This document shows, piece by piece, positions 17,522 through 25,421 of a stretch of DNA of 64,000 nucleotides. Source of the DNA: Streptomyces akebiae (GTDB taxonomy: Bacteria > Actinomycetota > Actinomycetes > Streptomycetales > Streptomycetaceae); NCBI RefSeq assembly GCF_019599145.1, contig NZ_CP080647.1:1550001-1614000 (forward strand). Reading direction: 5' to 3'. The position numbers were made by a program, and so were the translations under genes. Under the pieces are notes generated by a model. That model was given only the letters and a program-made list of their open reading frames with translations. It ran no database searches and was not told the origin of the DNA. Position 1 is the stretch's first letter. Every line of letters begins with the position of its first letter.

Positions 17522-18283
17522 ATGGCCCTACTGGAGGACAAAGTCGTCCTCGTCAACGGCGGCAGCCAGGGCGTCGGCGCGGGCGTCGTCCGGGCGGCCC
17601 TGCGCGAGGGCGCGACCGTCGCCTTCACCGGCCGCCGAGCCGAGGTCGGCGAGCGGCTCGCGGCGGACACCGGCGCGACGTTCGTCCAAGCGGACCTGAC
17701 GGATCCGGCGCAGGTGCGCGGCGCCGTGGAGCAGGTGATCGCCGCACACGGCCGGGTCGACAGCCTCGTCAACGCGGCCGGCCTGACCTCACGCGGCTCG
17801 CTCCTCGACACCTCTCCCGAACTGTTCGACGCTCACATCGCGATCAACCTGCGTGCCCCCTTCTTCGCCATGCAGGCCGTGGTCGAGCACCTGGTGGCCC
17901 GCACGGCGCCCGGCACGATCGTCAACATCGGCTCGAACTGCGCGCACGGCGGCCCGCCGCACCTGGCCCCGTACTCCGCCGCGAAGGCCGGCCTCGCGGG
18001 ACTCACCCGCAACGCCGCCCACGCCCACCGCTGGGACCGCGTCCGGATCAACGACCTCAACATCGGCTGGACGGAGACCGAGGGCGAGGACGCGATCCAG
18101 CGCGAGTTCCACGACGCGGACGACGACTGGCGGGAACGGGCCGCCGCGGGCCTCCCGATGGGCAAGCTCGGCCAGGTCGACGAGATCGCCGACTTCGTGG
18201 TCTTCCTCCTGTCCGACCGCAGCGGCGTGGTCACCGGTTCGGTGATCGACTGGGACCAGAACGTCGTCGGCGCCTCGGACTGA
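17522..18283 (+). CDS. Short-chain dehydrogenase/reductase
   Basis: ATG 17522 follows GAAAGGAAG. The 253-residue protein is a classical SDR: the cofactor motif NGGSQGVGAG near residue 14, NAAG in the middle, catalytic Ser-Tyr-Lys in the NIGS and YSAAKAG segments, and a C-terminal GSVIDWDQ typical of the family. It is followed 47 bases later by a Gfo/Idh dehydrogenase and preceded by a divergent LacI gene. It most likely oxidises a sugar or polyol in the same catabolic route. Confidence 0.88.
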   Translation: MALLEDKVVLVNGGSQGVGAGVVRAALREGATVAFTGRRAEVGERLAADTGATFVQADLTDPAQVRGAVEQVIAAHGRVDSLVNAAGLTSRGSLLDTSPELFDAHIAINLRAPFFAMQAVVEHLVARTAPGTIVNIGSNCAHGGPPHLAPYSAAKAGLAGLTRNAAHAHRWDRVRINDLNIGWTETEGEDAIQREFHDADDDWRERAAAGLPMGKLGQVDEIADFVVFLLSDRSGVVTGSVIDWDQNVVGASD

Positions 18284-18330
18284 CCTGCTTCCAACCTGTT
18301 TCATCTGCACTTTCGAAAGGGACACTCGTC

Positions 18331-19341
18331 ATGCGCATTGGCATCCTGGGGCTGGGCCGCATCGGCGCCTTCCACGCCGGGACTCTCGCCGGACTGGACG
18401 TCGTGGAGGAGCTGGTGGTCTCCGACCCGGTGGCCGCCGCGGCGCAGGCGGCCGGCGAGAAGTTCGGTGCCACCGTGGCCGACTCGCCCGAGGCGGTGTT
18501 CGCCTCCGGGATCGACGGTGTCGTGATCACCGCCGCCACCGACGCGCACCCGGGGCTGATCCTGGCCGCCGTCGAGGCGGGCGTCCCGGTGTTCTGCGAG
18601 AAGCCGGTGGCGAAGACGGTCGAGGAGAGCCTCACCGTGCTGCAGGCCGTGCGCGAGAGCGGCATCGAGGCCCAGATCGGCTTCAACCGCCGCTTCGACG
18701 CGGGCTGCGTGGCCGCCCGCGAGGCCGTCCTCAGCGGTGAGCTGGGCGCGCTGCACACCGTGCGGTCGACCACCCTCGACCCCGCCCCGCCGCCGGCGGC
18801 CTACGTCGCGGTGTCGGGCGGCATCTTCCGGGACTGCGCGGTGCACGACTTCGACGTGGTGCGCTGGGTGACGGGCCGCGAGGTCGTCGAGGTGTACGCG
18901 ACGGGCGGCAACAAGGGTGCGGACTACATCAAGGAGGCGGGTGACGTCGACACGGCGTCCGCGCTCCTCACCTTCGACGACGGCACCATCGGTGTCATCT
19001 CCAACACCCGTCACAACGCCCGGGGTTACGACGTCCGTCTGGAGGTCCACGGCATGCAGGACAGCATCGCCGCCGGCCTCGACACCCAGCTCCCGCTGCG
19101 CTCCGCCGAGCCGGGCGTCACCTTCCCGTCCGGCGTCCCGCACACCTTCTTCATGGACCGCTTCGCCCCCGCCTACCGCGCCGAACTCACCGCGTTCACC
19201 GAGGTCGTCGCCGGCACCCGCACCTCCCCCTGCACGGTCGCCGACGCCCTGGAGGCCAGCTGGATCGCCGAGGCGGCGACCCTGTCGGTGGCGGAGCACC
19301 GGCCGGTGCGGCTGGAGGAACTCCGCAAGGAAGCCCCCTGA
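18331..19341 (+). CDS. Gfo/Idh/MocA oxidoreductase, inositol 2-dehydrogenase-like
   Basis: The 336-residue protein starts at ATG 18331, with GAAAGGGA before it. The N-terminal Rossmann motif is GILGLGRIGAFHAG; the family EKPVAKT motif sits near residue 90 and the catalytic Asp/His segment is GIFRDCAVHDFDVVRW. Overall it looks like an IolG-type myo-inositol or scyllo-inositol dehydrogenase, although related sugars are possible. A 10-bp palindrome CTTTCGAAAG (18310-18319) overlaps the ribosome site and could be part of an operator for the divergent LacI regulator. Confidence 0.85.
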   Translation: MRIGILGLGRIGAFHAGTLAGLDVVEELVVSDPVAAAAQAAGEKFGATVADSPEAVFASGIDGVVITAATDAHPGLILAAVEAGVPVFCEKPVAKTVEESLTVLQAVRESGIEAQIGFNRRFDAGCVAAREAVLSGELGALHTVRSTTLDPAPPPAAYVAVSGGIFRDCAVHDFDVVRWVTGREVVEVYATGGNKGADYIKEAGDVDTASALLTFDDGTIGVISNTRHNARGYDVRLEVHGMQDSIAAGLDTQLPLRSAEPGVTFPSGVPHTFFMDRFAPAYRAELTAFTEVVAGTRTSPCTVADALEASWIAEAATLSVAEHRPVRLEELRKEAP

Positions 19342-19502
19342 CCGACCTGGGCCACGACAGAGGCGGGGCGCCGCGTCTACCGAGCGGCGCCCCGCCGTTC
19401 GTCCCGGCCGAGCGGCGCCCCATCGGGACGAACGACCTCACCGCCCGGCGACACGGTCCCGGCCTCGCCCCGGCGAGCGCCCCCTGATGGGCCGTCGGGC
19501 AG

Positions 19503-20522
19503 TCAGGCGCTGGCGCGGACGACCAGGCGGGTGGGCAGGATCAGCGGCGTGGGATCCCCGCCGTTGACGAGCGCGACGAGCATGCGGGCCATTTCGCGGC
19601 CCAGGGCCGTTATCGGCTGGTGGACGGTGGTGAGGGGCGGCTCGGCGATCCGGGCCACGGCCAGGTCGTCGAACCCGACCACGGCGACGTCGTCGGGGAC
19701 CGGCCGCCCCGCCTCCCGCAGGGTCCGCAGCGCCCCCGCCCCCATGTTGTCGTTGGCGGCGAACACCGCGTCGACCTCCGGGCGTTCCGCGAGCAGCTCG
19801 GCCATGACGGCGGCCCCGCCGGGCTCCGTGAAGTCGCCCTCGTGCGGCGGGAACGGCTCGTGGCCGGCGGCCAGCATGGCGTCCCGGTAGCCGCGGTACC
19901 GCGCGCGGCCCACTTCGGTGTCCAGCGGCCCGCAGATCGCGGCCACCCTGGTCCGGCCCAGGGAGAGCAGGTACTCGGTGGCCTCGCGCGCTCCCCCGGT
20001 GTTGTCGACGTCCACGTACCAGCGCGGGGCCGAACCGACGGGGCGGCCGCCGAACACCACCGGCATCTCCGCCTCCTCGGCCGTCCGCGTCAGCGGATCG
20101 TTCTCGCGCAGCGCCATCAGCATGACGCCGTCGGCGCCCTTGCCGCGCAGCAGTTCCTCCACCCGTCTGCGGCCCCGGTCGGTCGCGGCCAGGCACAGCA
20201 TCAGATGCAGGTCGGCCTCCTCCAGAGCGGCCGACGCCCCCACGATCACCTGGGCGAAGAACGGATCCGCGAAGATCGACGGGTCCTCTCCCGAGACGAC
20301 CAGCGCGGCCGCTCCCGTCTGCCGCGTGGCCAGCGCGCGGGCGGTCGGATTGGGCACGTAGCCGAGCTGCCGGACGGCCCGCTCGACGGCCTCGCGCTTC
20401 CCCCGGCTGACGTGCGGCGCGTTGTTGAGGACACGGGAGGCCACGGAGCGGGAGACGCCCGCGAGTTGGGCCACGGCGTCGAGCGTGGGCTGCCGACGCG
20501 GCGGATCGCCCGTCATGACCAT
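19503..20522 (-). CDS. LacI-family regulator (CebR-like class)
   Basis: I take ATG 20522 (MVMTGDPPRR), just after a GGGGGGAG site; the second ATG at 20516 is also possible. The 339-residue protein has the LacI headpiece TLDAVAQLAGVSRSVASRVLNN and an effector domain of the CcpA/PurR/CebR type (DGVMLMALRENDPL, VFAANDNMGAGALRTL, VAVVGFDDLAVARI). An imperfect operator-like palindrome (20546-20559) lies just before its own start and two perfect ones precede the divergent cellulase. Self-repression and cellobiose-responsive control of the cellulase are likely. Confidence 0.88.
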   Translation of the reverse strand: MVMTGDPPRRQPTLDAVAQLAGVSRSVASRVLNNAPHVSRGKREAVERAVRQLGYVPNPTARALATRQTGAAALVVSGEDPSIFADPFFAQVIVGASAALEEADLHLMLCLAATDRGRRRVEELLRGKGADGVMLMALRENDPLTRTAEEAEMPVVFGGRPVGSAPRWYVDVDNTGGAREATEYLLSLGRTRVAAICGPLDTEVGRARYRGYRDAMLAAGHEPFPPHEGDFTEPGGAAVMAELLAERPEVDAVFAANDNMGAGALRTLREAGRPVPDDVAVVGFDDLAVARIAEPPLTTVHQPITALGREMARMLVALVNGGDPTPLILPTRLVVRASA

Positions 20523-20545
20523 GTGTCTCCCCCCTGGCCGAAAAC

Positions 20546-20559
20546 TGGGAGCGCTTCCG
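20546..20559. promoter_or_regulatory. Imperfect CebR/LacI-type operator near the regulator start
   Basis: TGGGAGCGCTTCCG is a 14-base near-palindrome with the central AGCGCT of CebR boxes. It lies 24 bases upstream of the regulator's ATG, so it fits autoregulation. Confidence 0.6.
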
Positions 20560-20620
20560 GTCACAGGGACCGTAGAGCCTCGAAGTCGCCCTGTACAGAG
20601 GGAGATTCACACCTCGACTC

Positions 20621-20649
20621 TTGACAGCTCTACCGGTCAGCCACACGAT
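20621..20649 (+). promoter_or_regulatory. Predicted promoter of the GH6 cellulase gene
   Basis: TTGACA (20621-20626) and CACGAT (20644-20649) are 17 bases apart, matching a housekeeping sigma promoter pattern. The two downstream operators at 20691-20719 would then act as a roadblock in the leader. Confidence 0.5.
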
Positions 20650-20690
20650 ACCGACCACACCCCCTAGGTTCTCAGCATCACAGGCAGCAC

Positions 20691-20719
20691 TGGAAGCGCT
20701 TCCAATGGGAGCGCTCCCA
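20691..20719. promoter_or_regulatory. Tandem CebR-type operators upstream of the cellulase
   Basis: Two perfect 14-bp palindromes, TGGAAGCGCTTCCA (20691-20704) and TGGGAGCGCTCCCA (20706-20719), are separated by one base. The second equals the known Streptomyces CebR operator consensus. They sit about 100 bases before the cellulase ATG. Confidence 0.85.
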
Positions 20720-20817
20720 CCTCTCTGGGCACGTCGAACCACCGCACTTCCTCAGCGCGTCGCACGCTCGGGACGAGAACGTGCGACGCATCCCTGCCAG
20801 GAATCCGAGGTGATGTC

Positions 20818-21783
20818 ATGCGCCGCAGGCTCCGCGCCCTGATGGCAGCGCTCTGCTCTCTGCCGCTCGCGCTCGCCGCCGCCCCGTCCGCCCATGCCGC
20901 CGACCCGACGACCATGACCAGCGGGTTCTACGTGGACCCCGACTCCAGCGCGAAGCGGTGGGTGGCCGCCAACCCCGGTGACGGCCGGGCGTCCGCGATC
21001 AACGCCTCCATCGCCAACACCCCGACGGCCCGCTGGTTCGGCTCCTGGAGCGGGGCCATAGGCACCGCCACGAGCGCCTACGCGGGCGCCGCGGACAGCC
21101 GCGACAAGCTGCCCCTGCTCGTCGCGTACAACATCTACAACCGCGACTACTGCGGCGGGCACTCCGCGGGCGGGGCCTCCTCGCCGTCGGCCTACGCGAG
21201 CTGGATCGCCCAGTTCGCGGGCGGGATCGGCAACCGCCCGGCCCTGGTGATCCTGGAACCGGACTCCCTCGGGGACTACGGCTGCATGAACCAGGCGCAG
21301 ATCGCCGAGCGTCAGGCCATGCTCGGCGGCGCCCTCTCCCAGTTCAACCGCCAGGCCCCCAACACCTGGGTCTACATGGACGCCGGCAACCCCGCCTGGA
21401 CGGACGCGGCGACCATGGCCCGGCGCCTGCACGAGGCCGGCGTCCGGCAGGCCCACGGCTTCTCGCTCAACGTCTCCAACTACCTCACCACCGCCGAGAA
21501 CACCGCCTACGGCAACGCGGTCAACAGTCAACTCAGCGCCCGCTACGGCTACACCAAGCCCTTCGTCGTGGACACCAGCCGCAACGGCAACGGCTCCAAC
21601 GGCCAGTGGTGCAACCCCTCGGGCCGCCGCATCGGTCCCGCCACCCAGATCGGCGGCGGCGCCGAGATGCTGTTGTGGATCAAGGTTCCGGGCGAGTCGG
21701 ACGGCAACTGCGGTGTGGGATCCGGCTCCTCGGCCGGTCAGTTCCTGCCCGAGGTCGCCTACAAGATGATCTACGGCTACTGA
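20818..21783 (+). CDS. Secreted GH6 endoglucanase (cellulase)
   Basis: The 321-residue protein has an N-terminal signal peptide (RRRLR, hydrophobic core, cleavage probably after AHA at residue 27). The catalytic domain shows the GH6 landmarks: D110 in YNRDYCGGHSAGG, D149 in LEPDSLGD (predicted general acid), D252 in VDTSRNG and D295 in LWIKVPGESDG. Cys112/Cys156 and Cys265/Cys298 can form the two usual disulfides. There is no cellulose-binding module or linker, so it is a minimal catalytic-domain endoglucanase. CebR-type operators upstream point to cellobiose induction. Confidence 0.95.
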   Translation: MRRRLRALMAALCSLPLALAAAPSAHAADPTTMTSGFYVDPDSSAKRWVAANPGDGRASAINASIANTPTARWFGSWSGAIGTATSAYAGAADSRDKLPLLVAYNIYNRDYCGGHSAGGASSPSAYASWIAQFAGGIGNRPALVILEPDSLGDYGCMNQAQIAERQAMLGGALSQFNRQAPNTWVYMDAGNPAWTDAATMARRLHEAGVRQAHGFSLNVSNYLTTAENTAYGNAVNSQLSARYGYTKPFVVDTSRNGNGSNGQWCNPSGRRIGPATQIGGGAEMLLWIKVPGESDGNCGVGSGSSAGQFLPEVAYKMIYGY

Positions 21784-21815
21784 ACCACGGCCACCGACCC
21801 ACTGATCCAGGACTC

Positions 21816-21853
21816 CCGTGGCCCGGTTCGCTCGCTCCGCGACCGGGCCACGG
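21816..21853. terminator. Bidirectional hairpin terminator
   Basis: Perfect 12-bp stem CCGTGGCCCGGT/ACCGGGCCACGG with a 14-base loop lies between the convergent cellulase and 91-residue hypothetical genes. Confidence 0.75.
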
Positions 21854-21861
21854 TCTCGGGA

Positions 21862-22137
21862 TCAGCCCGGAGAGGTCTCCTCCAGCTTCTCGAAGAAGAA
21901 CTCGTGCTTCAGGAAGGAGACGTCGTACTCGTGGCCGGACCGGGGCGGCAGCAGCTGCGACGCCTGGAGGAGGCGCCACCCGTCGAGCAGCGCGTCGAGC
22001 CCCGTCGGGTAGGGCGGCTCGTCGCTGTCTCCCGCCGTCGGACGGGTCCGGCCGGTCCCGTCGTACCGGGACCAGCCCACGACCGGGGAGTCGAGCGCCG
22101 AGGTCGACAGATACAGGACCAGGACCTGTTGCCTCAT
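21862..22137 (-). CDS. Small protein of unknown function downstream of PhyH
   Basis: The 91-residue protein (MRQQVLVLYLSTSALDSPVV start) overlaps the PhyH stop by four bases (ATGA), which supports a real gene. It is soluble, with no membrane or signal segment, and ends in an aromatic/acidic KHEFFFEKLEETSPG tail. I do not recognise a domain. Coupled translation suggests a role linked to the oxygenase. Confidence 0.7.
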   Translation of the reverse strand: MRQQVLVLYLSTSALDSPVVGWSRYDGTGRTRPTAGDSDEPPYPTGLDALLDGWRLLQASQLLPPRSGHEYDVSFLKHEFFFEKLEETSPG

Positions 22138-22952
22138 GCGTGACTCCTCAGGGCGGGCCGGTTGCTGACGCGTGTGACCCAGTACTCGACGTCGAACGAC
22201 TCGTCACCGGTCAGGGCCCGCCACAGCAGGACCCGGTTGTAGATCTCCAGTCGGCCGGTGGCCTGCTCGTACCACGGGAAGTGGGTGTCCAGCTCCGCCG
22301 TGACGGCCGGGTCGTGCAGGTCGGTGGTGTCCCAGAGGCGCACCTGCGGCACGGTCGGGTTGAGGCGCAGTTTGTACATGAAGCGGCGGCGCGCGGTGTC
22401 GTTGCGGCGGCCGCCGTGCCAGATGCCGTGGTGCACGAGGACGACCGTGCCGGCCGGGCAGGTCAGCCGGGTCTGCCCCCGCAGGTTCTGGACGCGGCCG
22501 ATGTCCGTCTCGTTGATCCGGCGCAGATGGCTGCCGGGCACGCTGAGGGTGCCGCCCATCTCGGCGGTCACCTCGTGCGGGTAGTACATGAGCTGGATGT
22601 CGAAGGCGTCCGGCCGTACGTCGATGATCGCGTCCGCGTGAAGGTCCTGCGCGTGACCCTCGTGGGGCTCGCGGACGTGCACGGCGTGGTGGTCGACGGT
22701 CGGTTCGGGTCCGACCAGACTCTCCACGGCACCGGCGACGACCGGCAGTTCGAGCAGCGCGTGGACGAAGGTGTCGGGCGGGAAGGCCGCGCTCAGCGGG
22801 GTGCCGTACGGCACTCCCGGCAGGCCCTCGGCCAGCGCGGTGACGGCCCGTTCGTTGATGTTCTGCGGCACCACCCCGTCCAGGCGCAGGAATCCCTGCG
22901 CGACGAAGCGGGCCACCTGAACCGAGGTCAGGAGGTGCTTGCTGGTTGGCAT
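22134..22952 (-). CDS. Phytanoyl-CoA dioxygenase (PhyH) family oxygenase
   Basis: The 272-residue protein starts at ATG 22952. It carries the iron-binding H-x-D in QDLHADAII and the distal His in VHHGIWHGGRRN with a following Arg for 2-oxoglutarate, as in Fe(II)/2OG PhyH enzymes. SVPGSH in the middle is also typical. It probably hydroxylates a small molecule in the cytosol. The short partner gene downstream is its only neighbour with coupled translation. Confidence 0.85.
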   Translation of the reverse strand: MPTSKHLLTSVQVARFVAQGFLRLDGVVPQNINERAVTALAEGLPGVPYGTPLSAAFPPDTFVHALLELPVVAGAVESLVGPEPTVDHHAVHVREPHEGHAQDLHADAIIDVRPDAFDIQLMYYPHEVTAEMGGTLSVPGSHLRRINETDIGRVQNLRGQTRLTCPAGTVVLVHHGIWHGGRRNDTARRRFMYKLRLNPTVPQVRLWDTTDLHDPAVTAELDTHFPWYEQATGRLEIYNRVLLWRALTGDESFDVEYWVTRVSNRPALRSHA

Positions 22953-23073
22953 ACGACGAACGTACGGACCCCACCCCGCCCTGTAGTGGGCTGAAATCTT
23001 CCTGTGGTGGTCCATTTCCGTGACCGGTGCGGCCGGTGGGCGCTCCCCAGCGGGAGGCGCCCACCGCCGTGGT

Positions 23074-23286
23074 CTACGCGGTGAGGCCCGCCTGCCGGCG
23101 CCCCTCGTGTCCCACGAACCCCACGAACCGCGACCACTCCTCACGTCCGACCGCGAAGTGAGGAAGCGCCAGGTCCTTGGAGTCCCGTACGCACACGGCC
23201 TGCCGGGTGACGGCGACTTCGACGCAGTCGTCACCCTGACTGCCGCTGTAGCTTGACTTGAACCACGCCAGTTCCGTCGTGCTCAT
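23074..23286 (-). CDS. DUF397 protein
   Basis: The 70-residue protein contains the DUF397 core: WFKSSYSGSQGDDCVEVA, then VCVRDSKD and W. Its ATG overlaps the stop of the XRE regulator (ATGA). In Streptomyces such DUF397 proteins pair with the neighbouring DUF5753 regulator, in some cases as toxin-antitoxin-like or developmental (WhiJ-type) modules. Confidence 0.92.
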   Translation of the reverse strand: MSTTELAWFKSSYSGSQGDDCVEVAVTRQAVCVRDSKDLALPHFAVGREEWSRFVGFVGHEGRRQAGLTA

Positions 23287-24173
23287 AGGTCCAGATCCCC
23301 TCGGAGTCGCTCCAGCAGCGCCCGCGAATCCCTGGCATTCAGGGCCTGCGAGCGCAGTGTGTCATAGCGCTGGTGGAGCAGGCTCACCTCTTTCGAGTCG
23401 GAGATCAGACGGCCGTTCTGCTGGCCTTCTGAGTACGCGAGCCGCTGCCCCTGCGGCGTCTCCAGCAGTCGCACCGGCCCGTCCAGACACGCGTGCAACC
23501 CGGCCTCCAACGGCACGATCTGGAGCGTCACATTGCGCGGCGCGCTCAGCTCCAGCACGTGGTCGAACAGCCCTCGCATCCGCGCGTCGTCCCCGAACCG
23601 CCGCCGGAACACATGCTCCTCGACGATGAAGCTGAACGGTGTCGTCGGCCGCTCGAACAGCATCCGCTGACGCTCCATCCGGCGGTCCATGAAGCTGTCC
23701 AGCTGGTCGTCCGGGGTCACCGGGACGGTCCCCTCGAAGACCGCCCGCGCGTAGTCCCGCGACTGCAACAGGCCCGGGACCAGCCTGCATTCGTATGTGC
23801 ACAGACTCACCGCGACCCGCTCCAGCCGGGCCCACTGGCGGAACCAGGCCGCGAGGCCCACGTCTCCCCGCCCTCGCGTCACATACTGCGACGACTTGCG
23901 CAACGCCCCGGTGTCCCCCAGCAGTTCGTCGGCCCGCTCCACGTAGTTCGCGTCCGGCATCCGGCGCCCCTGCTCCACCGATTCCACCGTGTGCCGGGAG
24001 AAGCGGACGAGATCCGCGAACTCGGCCCGGCTGTACCCGGCGTGCTCGCGGAGCGCCTGTGTCACGGCGCCCCACGTCCGCAGACTGTCCGAGGGGTCGG
24101 GTTCGCGGTCCACCACCGTCCCCTCGTCGGCCAGTACCTCGTCGTAGTCGTTGCCCATGCCGCCGCCCGTCAT
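23283..24173 (-). CDS. XRE-family regulator with DUF5753 domain
   Basis: I chose ATG 24173 because GGAGG lies nine bases before it; ATG 24158 is an alternative. The helix-turn-helix covers about residues 40-75 (QALREHAGYSRAEFADLVRF, SVEQGRRMPD) and the DUF5753 domain the rest (YECRLVPGLLQSRDYARAVF, FSFIVEEHVFRRRFGDD, PRNVTLQIVPLEAGLHACLD). It is translationally coupled to the DUF397 gene. WhiJ-like regulators of this class bind near their own partner gene. Confidence 0.92.
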   Translation of the reverse strand: MTGGGMGNDYDEVLADEGTVVDREPDPSDSLRTWGAVTQALREHAGYSRAEFADLVRFSRHTVESVEQGRRMPDANYVERADELLGDTGALRKSSQYVTRGRGDVGLAAWFRQWARLERVAVSLCTYECRLVPGLLQSRDYARAVFEGTVPVTPDDQLDSFMDRRMERQRMLFERPTTPFSFIVEEHVFRRRFGDDARMRGLFDHVLELSAPRNVTLQIVPLEAGLHACLDGPVRLLETPQGQRLAYSEGQQNGRLISDSKEVSLLHQRYDTLRSQALNARDSRALLERLRGDLDL

Positions 24174-24345
24174 CCGCGGCCACCTCCGGTCTTCGTGCGC
24201 TGTGGCCCCCATGCCCCGACGGCACCCAGCGTGACGGGAAGGTGTGCGTACTGTCCACAGAATGTGCCCGTACGCTGACGCAGCGTACGGGCCGGGCGAC
24301 GCCTGTGCCGGTGGCCGCCCCCCGACGGTCACCGGCATGAGGCTG

Positions 24346-25227
24346 TCAGGAGATGGGCGGCACGTCCTTGCAGTCGGGTACGCCCGCCAGCCAGGCCGGG
24401 CCCTTGATGTAGATGTTGGTGACCCAGGCCCTGTAGTCCGGCAGGTAGGACCAGACGTCGTTCTCGTAGCCCTCCGCCTTCACCAGCTCCGCGTGCTTCT
24501 GGCAGTACACACGGATGGTGGTCGAGTACGGGAAGGCGTAGACGCGGCGGGCGCCGATGCTGGGCAGGGCCTTGGTCCAGACGCCGGTGCCCCAGGTCTG
24601 GTGGATGTGGCCGGTGGGCTCACCGGTGTTGACGCGGACGGCGCCGAAGTAGGTGCTGCCCAGGCGGACGTCGCTCACCATCAGCTTGGTGCCGGACTGC
24701 CTGGCCTCGACCATCTTGCCGGCCCCGAGGTAGATGGCGATGTGCTGCATGTCCGTCGAGTCCTTGCCGTAGGCGAGGAGATCGCCGGGCAGCAGCGGGG
24801 CGAGGCCCTGGGCGGCGGTGAAGCGGGCGGCGGCGCGGTGCGTGTAGAACTGCTGGCTGGCGACGCCGTTGAGGATGTCCGTGCCGCCGGTGGCCTGGGC
24901 GTACGCGTACCGGACGAGGCCGGAGCAGTCGAACCCGCGCCGCTCGGGGTCGTGTTCGCTGGCCGGGTCGGTCGGGTCGACCTGCCCGTACGTGGCGCCG
25001 GGCTGGGCGCCGTGGCCGCCGCCCCAGGTGTACCAGGTGCCGGCGGCGACCTCGGCGCAGGCGGCGGCGATCGCCCGCTCGGCCGCGGCGGAGGCGCCGG
25101 ACGCGAGGGGGCGGCAGTCGCCGGCGGCGGGAGCGGCCGGTGCCGCCGAGGCCGTGGACACCGGCGCCCAGAAGAGCAGGGCCATGAGGGCGATCAGTGT
25201 GCGGATGACATTGGTCCGGCTCACCAT
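24346..25227 (-). CDS. Secreted NlpC/P60 cell-wall hydrolase
   Basis: The 293-residue protein has an N-terminal hydrophobic signal (LIALMALLFWAPVSTASA, cleavage near residue 28). The NlpC/P60 domain has the nucleophile Cys101 in FDCSGLVRYAY and His162 in MQHIAIYLG, with LLPGDLLAYGK between them. Around 100 further residues (aromatic, WTKALPSIGARRVYAF) form an extra C-terminal part I do not recognise. It should cleave peptide bonds of peptidoglycan stems outside the membrane. Confidence 0.85.
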   Translation of the reverse strand: MVSRTNVIRTLIALMALLFWAPVSTASAAPAAPAAGDCRPLASGASAAAERAIAAACAEVAAGTWYTWGGGHGAQPGATYGQVDPTDPASEHDPERRGFDCSGLVRYAYAQATGGTDILNGVASQQFYTHRAAARFTAAQGLAPLLPGDLLAYGKDSTDMQHIAIYLGAGKMVEARQSGTKLMVSDVRLGSTYFGAVRVNTGEPTGHIHQTWGTGVWTKALPSIGARRVYAFPYSTTIRVYCQKHAELVKAEGYENDVWSYLPDYRAWVTNIYIKGPAWLAGVPDCKDVPPIS

Positions 25228-25272
25228 GCCGGAACCCCCGTTTCCTGTTGGTCTGGTTGGTCTCGATGAATC

Positions 25273-25308
25273 GGTGGTGGTCGGGCAGCAGCCTGGCCGA
25301 CCACCACC
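25273..25308. terminator. Long hairpin, likely terminator of the WD40 gene
   Basis: Two 16-base arms (25273-25288 and 25293-25308) pair with one mismatch around a CAGC loop. The hairpin lies downstream of the leftward nSTAND-WD40 gene and upstream of the NlpC gene. Confidence 0.65.
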
Positions 25309-25421
25309 CCGCTCGTCGAGATCCAGGTGTAGCCCCGTCCCACCGGGCAACGGGAAACACTTGGGAAACCCCCTCCGAGCAGGGCGGTTGCCGAGCGGAA
25401 GGGATCGGCCCCGTGTCTCGC

